Shown: piece after piece, positions 13,193 to 19,376 of the stretch
Position numbering within the stretch: the stretch's first letter is position 1
Layout: the number at the start of each line of letters is the position of its first letter
Source: Thiobacillus sp.
GTDB taxonomy: Bacteria; Pseudomonadota; Gammaproteobacteria; Burkholderiales; Thiobacillaceae
Assembly (NCBI GenBank): GCA_020217265.1
Contig: JAIWOS010000166.1
Location: 1 to 19,741 of the forward strand
Reading direction: 5' to 3'
Length of the DNA: 19,741 nt
Made by a program: the position numbers and the translations under genes
The notes under the pieces: model-generated
Database searches by the model: none
Told to the model about the DNA's origin: nothing
What the model saw: only the letters and a program-made list of their open reading frames with translations

Positions 13193-14389
13193 TCAACACG
13201 ATCCAGAATCCCATTCGAAACGGTTTTCGAACGGGTTCCACTTTTGTCTGGCTATAAATTTCACCTTGCGGCCATTGTCGTAGGTGCGCCAGCACTGGGC
13301 GTTGACGCAGCGCGTGTTGCACGACACCCGCCCCGGCACCTTGGCGGGACGCGGCGGGAACCCGCCTGTCGCCGCAGGCGCATCCGGCGACCCTTCGGCC
13401 TTCGCCCGGCGGCTGGCGTCCGCCGGCTTTGCGTGCGCGGGCTTTTTGAGCCAGGCATCCAGCGCGCGTCCGAAATTGCCGGGGCGAGCCAGCTCACGGG
13501 TGAGCGCCTGAGCGGCCTCGATCGCGTTGTTGTTCAGTTGCTCCGCAAGCTGTGCACGGTTGTCCGTAGCCTTGTTGTCCGCCGACGGGTCATTGGCCGC
13601 CGAGAGGTTGTAAAGCGCATACGCCAGCACCCGATCCTGCGGCACACCTCGGCCGTTGGCATACATCACTCCGAGGTTGTTCTGCGCGTCTGCGTTCCCC
13701 TGCTCGGCGGCGCGGCGGTACCAAACCACAGCCTCCTTGTAGTCCTGCGGCACGCCCTGGCCGCTGTCATACATCACCCCAAGGTTGTACTGCGCGCGAG
13801 CATACCCCCACGCGGCCGCACGGCGAAATAGATCAGCGGCTTCTCGCAAATCCTGCGGTAAGCCTTGGCCGTGGTAATACATAACGCCGAGGTCGTATTG
13901 CGCCAGAACATACCCCTGTTCGGCGGCGCGGCGGTACCAGACCGCAGCTTCCTTGTAGTCCTGCGGCACGCCCTGACCAACGGCGTACATTTCCCCAATA
14001 ACGAATTGCGCAATTTCGTCCCCTTGCTCGGCTGCACGGCGGTTCCAGACCGCAGCTTCCCGATAGTCCTGCGGCACCTCCAAGCCATAGGCATAAATTA
14101 TCCCGAGATTTTTCTGCGCGCGAATATGCCCCCTCTCGGCTGCACGGCGGTACCAGGAAACTGCTTCTTTGTAGTCCTGTGGCACACCATGACCATAGGC
14201 GTACATCTCCCCGAGATTGAATTGCGCGTCGGCGTTCCCTTGGTCGGCAAGGGGACGAAATTCAGCCAGTGCTTTTTTGTAGTCGCCTGCGTGATAGGCA
14301 GCCTCTCCTTCCTCAAAACCCGCTCGCGCGATGAAGGGCACGACCAGTATCGAAAACGCGCAGCAAAGCGCGAGACAGGTTCGGATCAT
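13193..14389 (-). CDS. Exported Sel1-repeat protein with C-terminal cysteine-rich domain
   Basis: This 398-aa protein starts with a signal peptide (MIRTCLALCCAFSILVVPFI, cleavage near A23). Residues 53-268 hold six Sel1/TPR-like repeats of 36 residues, typified by AQYNLGVMYDSGQGVPQDYK then EAVVWYRRAAEQG, which form helix-turn-helix scaffolds for protein binding. A basic alanine/proline-rich linker (316-352) precedes a compact C-terminal domain with four cysteines (C357, C361, C366, C398) and aromatic residues (WRTYDNGRKVKFIARQKWNP, then FEWDSGSC). The start is the ATG at 14389, because residues before it do not resemble a signal peptide. It lies 43 bases after the ABC-F gene and 24 before the ankyrin-like gene. 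A periplasmic or envelope scaffold role is inference. Confidence 0.88.
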   Translation of the reverse strand: MIRTCLALCCAFSILVVPFIARAGFEEGEAAYHAGDYKKALAEFRPLADQGNADAQFNLGEMYAYGHGVPQDYKEAVSWYRRAAERGHIRAQKNLGIIYAYGLEVPQDYREAAVWNRRAAEQGDEIAQFVIGEMYAVGQGVPQDYKEAAVWYRRAAEQGYVLAQYDLGVMYYHGQGLPQDLREAADLFRRAAAWGYARAQYNLGVMYDSGQGVPQDYKEAVVWYRRAAEQGNADAQNNLGVMYANGRGVPQDRVLAYALYNLSAANDPSADNKATDNRAQLAEQLNNNAIEAAQALTRELARPGNFGRALDAWLKKPAHAKPADASRRAKAEGSPDAPAATGGFPPRPAKVPGRVSCNTRCVNAQCWRTYDNGRKVKFIARQKWNPFENRFEWDSGSC

Positions 14390-14432
14390 CGTCAACGCTC
14401 CGGACGTGGTTATAAAAGTGACCGGGAAAATT

Positions 14433-16361
14433 CTAGCAAGCCGGCAATTGCGTTTCGATTTCCGATGACAAGGCCAGCCAGGCTTCTTCCGCCTCCGCCA
14501 GTTCGTCATTGACCCGCTCCAGCCGACGGCCGGCATCGGCGATTTCATCCAGACCGAGCGTGCCGGACAGGCGCGTTTCGAGCGCGTTTTTTTCTGTTTG
14601 CAGGTCCGCCAAGCGCGCGTCGATCCGGTCGAGCTTCTGCCTCAGGGATTTGAGTTTGTTGCCGGCGGGCGCGGGTTTTTTGTCGTCAGACACGGGCTTG
14701 GCGGCAGCGTCCGCTTTCAGGCTTTCTCGCAGACGCCTGCCCTCGTCCAGCAGGTAACGCTGGTAATCATCCAGATCGCCGTCGAACGGTTCCACGCCGC
14801 CGCGCGTGACGAGCCAGAATTCGTCGCACACCGAGCGCAAGAGTGCGCGGTCGTGGCTCACCAGCATGAGCGTGCCTTCGAATTCGTTCAGCGCGACGGC
14901 CAATGCTTCACGGGTGGCCAAATCCAGGTGGTTGGTCGGCTCATCCAGCAGCAAGAGATTCGGCCGCTGCCACACCAGCATGGCGAGCACCAGCCGCGCC
15001 TTTTCGCCGCCGCTTAGGGTGCCGACGGCCTGGTTGACCATGTCGCCGTTGAAATTGAAGCTGCCGAGAAAGGTGCGCAGATCCTGTTCGCGGCTGCTGA
15101 ACTGGCCGGCGCCGCCATTGGCGATGGTGTCGCGGGCAAGGCGGATCATGTGCTGCAGCGGCGATTCGTCGGGGCGCAGCACGTCGAGTTCCTGCTGCGC
15201 AAAGTAGCCGATGTTGAGCCCCTTGCCTTCGGTGACGGCGCCGGCGACGACGGCGAGGTCGCGTGCGAGGGTTTTCACCAGCGTGGATTTGCCCTGGCCG
15301 TTGGCACCGAGGATGCCGATGCGCTGGCCGGCGAACACGGATTTGCTGACGCCGCGCACGATCACGGTAGGCACGCCTGTTCCATTTGCCGGCGGGTAGC
15401 CGAAGCTGGCGTCGTCGATGGTCAACATCGGGTTGGGCAGGCTGAGCGGTTCCTTGAACTCGAAGCTGAAATCCGCGCTCGCCAGCATGGGCGCGAGCTT
15501 TTCCATGCGGTCCAGCGCCTTGACCCGGCTTTGCGCCTGACGGGCCTTGCTGGCCTTGGCCTTGAAGCGATTGATGAAGGCCTGCAGGTGGGCGATCTTG
15601 TCCTGCTGGCGGGCGTACGCCGCCTGCTGCAGCGCCATCTGCTCGGCGCGCATGTCCTCGAAGGTGCTGTAGTTGCCGCCGTAGCGGGTGAGCTGGCCGT
15701 TTTCGATGTGCAGCGTGACGGTGGTGACGGCGTCGAGAAATTCGCGGTCGTGGCTGATCACCAAGAGGGTGCCGGGGTATTTCTTGAGCCAGGCTTCGAG
15801 CCACACCAACGCGTCGAGATCGAGGTGGTTGGTCGGCTCATCCAACAGCAGGAGGTCGGACGGGCACATCAGCGCGCGGGCAAGCTGCAATCGCATGCGC
15901 CAGCCGCCGGAAAAGCTGTTGACCGGCCGATCCAGCTCGCGCACCTGGAACCCCAGGCCGAGGATCAGCGCCTGCGCGCGCGACTGGGCGTCGTGCGCGC
16001 CGGCGTCGGCAAGGGCGGTGTAGGCGTGCGCCATGCGCTCGCCGTCGTCGCTCGCCTCGGCGGCGGCGGCTTCGCGCTGCGCCTCCATCAGGCGGGTGTC
16101 GCCGGCAATGACGAAATCGGTCGCGGATTCGCTGGTTTCCGGCATGTCCTGCGCCACCTGCGCCATGCGCCACTGCGGCGGCATCGAAAAATCGCCGCCG
16201 TCCTCGTGCAGGCTGCCGTTCAGCAGCGCGAACAGGCTCGACTTGCCCGCGCCGTTGCGCCCGACGAGGCCGACCCTTTCTCCCGGGTTGATCGTGGCCG
16301 TAGCCCGGTCGAGCACGCGCTTGGCGCCGCGCCGCAGGCTGAGGTTCTTGAGGAGAATCAT
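14433..16361 (-). CDS. ABC-F family ATP-binding protein (YheS/Uup-like)
   Basis: This 642-aa protein has two ABC ATPase domains and no membrane segment, as in ribosome-associated ABC-F factors. Domain 1 has Walker A GRNGAGKS (34-41), signature SFSGGWRMR (149-157) and Walker B LLLLDEPTNHLD (170-181). Domain 2 has GANGQGKS (352-359), LSGGEKAR (449-456) and LLLLDEPTNHLD (469-480). The interdomain linker (about 235-290, MRAEQMALQQAAYARQQDKI and a basic FKAKASKARQAQSR stretch) matches the P-site tRNA-interaction motif of the family. A C-terminal coiled coil (about 565-635) follows. Overall order and the SRVKALDRME phrase suggest the YheS subgroup, but Uup-like is possible. It probably assists stalled or specialised translation. 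Confidence 0.93.
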   Translation of the reverse strand: MILLKNLSLRRGAKRVLDRATATINPGERVGLVGRNGAGKSSLFALLNGSLHEDGGDFSMPPQWRMAQVAQDMPETSESATDFVIAGDTRLMEAQREAAAAEASDDGERMAHAYTALADAGAHDAQSRAQALILGLGFQVRELDRPVNSFSGGWRMRLQLARALMCPSDLLLLDEPTNHLDLDALVWLEAWLKKYPGTLLVISHDREFLDAVTTVTLHIENGQLTRYGGNYSTFEDMRAEQMALQQAAYARQQDKIAHLQAFINRFKAKASKARQAQSRVKALDRMEKLAPMLASADFSFEFKEPLSLPNPMLTIDDASFGYPPANGTGVPTVIVRGVSKSVFAGQRIGILGANGQGKSTLVKTLARDLAVVAGAVTEGKGLNIGYFAQQELDVLRPDESPLQHMIRLARDTIANGGAGQFSSREQDLRTFLGSFNFNGDMVNQAVGTLSGGEKARLVLAMLVWQRPNLLLLDEPTNHLDLATREALAVALNEFEGTLMLVSHDRALLRSVCDEFWLVTRGGVEPFDGDLDDYQRYLLDEGRRLRESLKADAAAKPVSDDKKPAPAGNKLKSLRQKLDRIDARLADLQTEKNALETRLSGTLGLDEIADAGRRLERVNDELAEAEEAWLALSSEIETQLPAC

Positions 16362-16407
16362 GCTGAAAACACGCGCGGGCGACGCCGGACCGGATCGGAA
16401 AGCCGGG

Positions 16408-16435
16408 ATTCTACCCTTGGCGCGCGAAGTGTCCG
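16408..16435 (-). promoter_or_regulatory. Probable sigma-70 promoter of the ABC-F gene
   Basis: On the minus strand CGGACA (-35, 16435-16430) and TAGAAT (-10, 16413-16408) are separated by 16 bases, about 47 bases before the ATG. The -10 is followed by CCCGGCTTTCCGA, closely matching the sequence after the glyQ -10. Confidence 0.55.
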
Positions 16436-16449
16436 GCCACCGACGGCAG

Positions 16450-16467
16450 CTGACGGTTTTCCGTCAG
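16450..16467. promoter_or_regulatory. Inverted repeat 1 upstream of the sigma-54 promoter
   Basis: CTGACGG-TTTT-CCGTCAG is a perfect 7-bp inverted repeat. Its centre is about 128 bp upstream of the start point predicted for the sigma-54 promoter, the range typical for enhancer-binding proteins. It could also be a hairpin. Confidence 0.5.
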
Positions 16468-16470
16468 CCT

Positions 16471-16487
16471 CTGCCGCGCAGCGGCAG
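16471..16487. promoter_or_regulatory. Inverted repeat 2 upstream of the sigma-54 promoter
   Basis: CTGCCGC-GCA-GCGGCAG is a second perfect 7-bp inverted repeat, three bases after the first and about 108 bp upstream of the predicted start point. Both arms start with CTG and end with CAG, as in repeat 1. Confidence 0.45.
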
Positions 16488-16560
16488 GCCGCCGTCCGAA
16501 AGCGAAACGCAAGACACTGTTCCGTAATGGGTTTCTTGTCCCCCTGGAAACCGGCCCAGG

Positions 16561-16576
16561 TGGCACAGGCGTTGCA
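16561..16576 (+). promoter_or_regulatory. Sigma-54 (RpoN) promoter
   Basis: TGGCAC-AGGCG-TTGCA fits the RpoN consensus, with GG (16562-16563) and GC (16574-16575) exactly 10 bases apart. A start about 12 bases downstream (near 16587) would leave a leader of about 26 bases before the first microprotein ATG. Confidence 0.8.
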
Positions 16577-16612
16577 AGAGTCAGGGCACCCCCTCGCAGC
16601 CTGGAGACGATC

Positions 16613-16765
16613 ATGAAACTGCAATTCGGCAATAACCAGCTGGTGCTCGAACTTTCCGCCTCGCCCTTCGCGTGGTTCCACGGCCAGACCGAACGCATGA
16701 GCCTCACCAGCCTGTCGCTGCTGTTCGTGCAGTTCTCGCTGTTCGCCCGCCACGCCCACGCCTGA
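16613..16765 (+). CDS. Microprotein A of a paralogous pair (50 aa), unknown function
   Basis: This 50-residue protein is unlike any family I recognise. It starts MKLQFGNNQLVLELSASPF and ends SLLFVQFSLFARHAHA. The N-terminal half alternates polar and hydrophobic residues, as in a beta-hairpin; the second half contains a hydrophobic, aromatic stretch with no clear signal peptide. A GGAGA ribosome-binding site (16603-16607) lies 5 bases before the ATG. The sigma-54 promoter sits just upstream, which strongly supports a real gene. The stop overlaps the start of microprotein B (TGATG). About 15 of 39 aligned residues match B, notably PF-x-x-F-x-G-x-T, M and LLFV-x-F. Confidence 0.75.
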   Translation: MKLQFGNNQLVLELSASPFAWFHGQTERMSLTSLSLLFVQFSLFARHAHA

Positions 16766-16920
16766 TGCAATTGGGCCGGAGCACGCGCGTGAGCCTGAGC
16801 CTGTCCGGCACGCCGTTCGGCCTCTTCAGCGGCAGCACCGGGCACATGACCATGTTCAGCTTTACGCTGTTGTTCGTCGAGTTTCGCGTGTTGCGCAAAC
16901 TGCAACGCGCCTCCCGCTAG
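16765..16920 (+). CDS. Microprotein B of a paralogous pair (51 aa), unknown function
   Basis: This 51-residue protein starts MQLGRSTRVSLSLSGTPFGL and ends LLFVEFRVLRKLQRASR, with a basic tail that microprotein A lacks. It aligns to A without gaps over most of its length (SLSLSGTPFGLFSGSTGHM against VLELSASPFAWFHGQTERM), so the pair probably arose by duplication and may act together. Its ATG overlaps the stop of A, implying coupled translation from the sigma-54 transcript. The TAG stop (16918-16920) directly abuts the stop codon of the convergent kinase gene. The C-terminal third could be a short amphipathic or membrane-associating segment. I do not assign a function. Confidence 0.73.
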   Translation: MQLGRSTRVSLSLSGTPFGLFSGSTGHMTMFSFTLLFVEFRVLRKLQRASR

Positions 16921-18204
16921 CTAACGACGCAGCTCCAGCGTCGCCTCCAGTCCGCCCCGCGGTCGGTTCGCCAGCTTCACCTTCCAGCCGTTCGTTTCCG
17001 CCAGTTGCCGCACGATCGCCAGCCCCAGGCCGGTGCCGCCGGTGGCCTGCGCGCGCGAGGCCTCCAGCCGGTAGAACGGCCGGAAAACTTTCTCCAGTTG
17101 ATCCTCCGGAATGCCCGGCCCCTTGTCGCGCACCACGATGCGCGCATGGCGCGGCGCGCATTCGAGCGCGAGTTCGGCCGTGCCGCCGCCGTAGCGCTGC
17201 GCGTTCTGGATGAGGTTGGAAACGATCTGCCGCAGCGCCAGCGGGCCGGCGTCGACCGGGCAAGGCTCGGCGCCCGGCCAGGCAATCCCGTGTTCGCGTG
17301 CCTGCTCCGCCAGCCACGCGGCAAGGTCGATGCGCGACCGTGCTTCCGCCCGAGTGGTGCGCGCGAGCTCCAGGTAGCCGGCGATCAGCGTGTTCATGTC
17401 GTCGAGATCCCTGATCGCGCGGTCGATGCGCGCCGGATTCGGGGCGTCGCGCAGCATTTCCAGATTCAGCTGCAGCCGCGTCATCGGCGTGCGCAGGTCG
17501 TGCGAAATGCCGGCGAGCAGCGTGGTGCGGTTGTCCAGCAGCTCGCGCACCTCGGCCGCCATGCGGTTGAAGCGGCGTGCGAGCTCGGCGAGTTCGGCCG
17601 GGCCGGTTTCCGGCAAGGGCTCGGGCAACTCGCCCGCCCCCACCTGGCTTGCGGCACGCGAGGCGCGCGCCAGCGGCACGGTGATGCGGCGTACCAGCAA
17701 GAGTGCGGTCAACAGGCTCAAGAAGGCGCCAAGCGCGATGACGGCAATGGCGGCGAGCGGCGGCTTGACGGCGTAGCGATCCGGAAAGAAGCCTGCCTGC
17801 AACTCGTGGCCACCCACCGGGATCGTGAGCCACACGGCGCTCGTGCCGGGCACGCCGCGCAACACGACGGGCTCGCCCACGCGCCGCGAGAGCGCCGCTT
17901 CGATCTGTCGCCGGAAGGCGAACCGCGGCGCGTCCGCGGCCGCGCCCACGTCCACGGTCGTGAGCCGCAGGCCGTGGCGGCGCGCGAGTTCCCGCTCGAA
18001 CGCCGGCCGCGTGATTGGCGGCAGCTCCACCCAGGTCTGCGCGGACAGCACGACGAGCCCCGCGAGATCGTCGGCCGAGCGCTCGGCCACTGGCACGATC
18101 AGCGTGCGATACACCACCCAGCTCGCCGCCGCCTGGAACACGACGAAGGCGACCGCGAGCGTGATCGCGGTGCGCGCGAACAGCGAGGCCGTGAACGATC
18201 TCAA
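16921..18204 (-). CDS. EnvZ-like sensor histidine kinase
   Basis: This 427-aa inner-membrane kinase has TM1 (about 13-33), a periplasmic region (34-147), TM2 (148-171), a HAMP linker (172-224), an H box GISHDLRTPMTRLQLNLEML with H235, and a HATPase domain with N box NLIQNAQRYG (N334), G1 DKGPG (360-364) and G2 GGTGLGLA (389-396). The H box wording is close to EnvZ. It follows the regulator gene with a 4-base overlap: the likely start is TTG at 18204 (TTGA), as no ATG lies nearby. The periplasmic region is larger than a minimal sensor loop and may bind a ligand or partner. Role in osmotic or envelope-stress response is by analogy. Confidence 0.9.
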   Translation of the reverse strand: MRSFTASLFARTAITLAVAFVVFQAAASWVVYRTLIVPVAERSADDLAGLVVLSAQTWVELPPITRPAFERELARRHGLRLTTVDVGAAADAPRFAFRRQIEAALSRRVGEPVVLRGVPGTSAVWLTIPVGGHELQAGFFPDRYAVKPPLAAIAVIALGAFLSLLTALLLVRRITVPLARASRAASQVGAGELPEPLPETGPAELAELARRFNRMAAEVRELLDNRTTLLAGISHDLRTPMTRLQLNLEMLRDAPNPARIDRAIRDLDDMNTLIAGYLELARTTRAEARSRIDLAAWLAEQAREHGIAWPGAEPCPVDAGPLALRQIVSNLIQNAQRYGGGTAELALECAPRHARIVVRDKGPGIPEDQLEKVFRPFYRLEASRAQATGGTGLGLAIVRQLAETNGWKVKLANRPRGGLEATLELRR

Positions 18205-18914
18205 GACTTGCCCTGCGGGATGAACAAATAGCCCTGCCCGCGCTGGGTGCGGATGTAGGCCGGGTTGGCCGGGTCGTCCTCGATTTTCTTGCGCAGCCGA
18301 TTGACGCGCACGTCGATGCTGCGGTCGAAGGGGTCGCGCTCGAAGCCGCGCAGCTGGTCCATCAGCCAGTCGCGCGAGAGCGCACGGTTGGCATGGGTGA
18401 CGAAAATCTCCAGCAGTTCGTATTCGCCGCTGGTGAGCGGGATTTCCGCGCCGTCGCGCGCCAGCGTGCGGGCGTCGAGGTTGACCGCGAAGGGGCCGAA
18501 TTTGACCAGCCGAGCCGGGCTCGCGGGCAGCGCGGATGCCGCCGGCGCCTGCCGCCGCATCACCGCGCGGATGCGCGCCAGCAGCTCGCGCGGGTTGAAG
18601 GGCTTGGGCAGGTAGTCGTCGGCGCCGACTTCGAGGCCGATGATGCGGTCGATGTCCTCGCCTTTCGCCGACAGCATGATGATGGGCGGGAAGCCTGGCT
18701 GCGCGCGCAAACGACGCGCAATCGACAGACCGTCCTCGCCCGGCATCATCCAGTCCAGCACCAAGAGGTCGGGTGGGCGTAGCGCGAGCAGCGCATCCAG
18801 CGATTTTGCATCCTCCGCCGTCTCCACCGCGTAGCCCTGGCCTTCCAGGTATTCGGCGACCAGTTCACGAATGCCCGGATCGTCGTCGGTGACATAAATC
18901 AGGTCTTTTTCCAT
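18201..18914 (-). CDS. ompR: OmpR-family response regulator
   Basis: This 237-aa protein has a receiver domain with D11/D12, phospho-acceptor D54 (LVLDWMMPGEDG), S82 and K104, followed by a winged-helix DNA-binding domain (about 138-233) ending RSIDVRVNRLRKKIEDD and RTQRGQGYLF. The phrases GEDGLSIARRLR and GADDYLPKPFNPRELLARIR are close to OmpR itself, more than to PhoB or CpxR, so I use the symbol with moderate confidence. The start is the ATG at 18914, where the receiver begins; an open extension to 18953 adds an unrelated sequence. It overlaps the kinase gene. GTTACA direct repeats in the divergent region upstream may be its own binding site. Confidence 0.88.
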   Translation of the reverse strand: MEKDLIYVTDDDPGIRELVAEYLEGQGYAVETAEDAKSLDALLALRPPDLLVLDWMMPGEDGLSIARRLRAQPGFPPIIMLSAKGEDIDRIIGLEVGADDYLPKPFNPRELLARIRAVMRRQAPAASALPASPARLVKFGPFAVNLDARTLARDGAEIPLTSGEYELLEIFVTHANRALSRDWLMDQLRGFERDPFDRSIDVRVNRLRKKIEDDPANPAYIRTQRGQGYLFIPQGKS

Positions 18915-18957
18915 GCGGCAAATATAGCAGCGCCGCCCCGGGGGGCTTCCCACCCCG

Positions 18958-18973
18958 GTTACACACTGTTACA
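18958..18973. promoter_or_regulatory. GTTACA direct repeats, probable OmpR-family binding site
   Basis: GTTACA-CACT-GTTACA places two identical hexamers 10 bp apart, the tandem half-site layout typical of OmpR/PhoB-family regulators. It lies 44 bases upstream of the regulator ATG and about 95 bases before the divergent 92-aa protein gene, so it could control both. Confidence 0.5.
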
Positions 18974-18981
18974 AAACGGGC

Positions 18982-19000
18982 GCGCCGCGAAACACGGCGC
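18982..19000. repeat. GC-rich inverted repeat in the divergent region
   Basis: GCGCCG and CGGCGC form a perfect 6-bp inverted repeat around a 7-base loop (CGAAACA), between the GTTACA repeats and the 92-aa protein gene. It may be a hairpin in a leader or an operator; its role is unclear. Confidence 0.3.
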
Positions 19001-19067
19001 TTACTTTCCTCGACCACACTGCGAAGCGTGGAAGCGCAACACGGCGACCACGGAAACGGAGACCACG

Positions 19068-19346
19068 ATGAACATACGGCACTTTGGCATTTTCGGACTC
19101 GCTGCACTGGGACTGGCGCTCGCCGCCCCGGTTCAGGCCGCGCCGGATTTCCTCAACGGCGTGATCGTCGTGGCCAAGCGCGAGCGGGACGAGGCGCGCG
19201 ATGCGCGCCGCGATACCCGCCAGGACGAGCGCCGCCCGCCCCGTGAAGAAGCCGAGCGCGACGACGCCCAAGGCTACGGCTACGGCTATGAACGTCGCCA
19301 GCAGCAACGCCCCGAACCCGACGACCGCAGCCGCGGCCGCCGCTAA
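19068..19346 (+). CDS. Exported, highly charged 92-aa protein
   Basis: The N-terminus (MNIRHFGIFGLAALGLALAA) is a clear signal peptide with cleavage near A24 (PVQA). The mature part is short and very polar: after DFLNGVIVVAKRER it is dominated by R, D, E and Q (DEARDARRDTRQDERRPPRE), with a GYGYGY stretch (69-74) and a basic tail. It is predicted to be largely disordered, and I do not know its family. A GGAGA ribosome-binding site (about 19058-19062) precedes the ATG. It is transcribed away from the OmpR-like gene and 30 bases before the glycine-zipper gene, so the two are probably cotranscribed. An envelope role is inferred from the signal peptide and neighbours. Confidence 0.75.
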   Translation: MNIRHFGIFGLAALGLALAAPVQAAPDFLNGVIVVAKRERDEARDARRDTRQDERRPPREEAERDDAQGYGYGYERRQQQRPEPDDRSRGRR

Positions 19347-19376
19347 CCCCTTCGCAACGCAACGAGGAGAGTCACC

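Noticed and set aside
12302..13831. A 509-codon plus-strand frame opposite the ankyrin-like and Sel1 genes
   Set aside because: It spans two real minus-strand genes and their intergenic gap, with low-complexity R/H-rich translation.
16450..16487. The two inverted repeats as intrinsic terminators
   Set aside because: Neither is followed by a run of T on either strand, and no gene ends just upstream in either direction; the ABC-F gene starts, rather than ends, on that side.
15150..16616. A 488-codon open frame on the plus strand opposite the ABC-F gene
   Set aside because: The opposite strand encodes all the ABC-F motifs; this frame has no recognisable domain and would run through the sigma-54 promoter.
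17005..18231. A 408-codon plus-strand frame opposite the EnvZ-like kinase gene
   Set aside because: The minus strand carries the complete kinase motifs; the plus frame has shadow composition.
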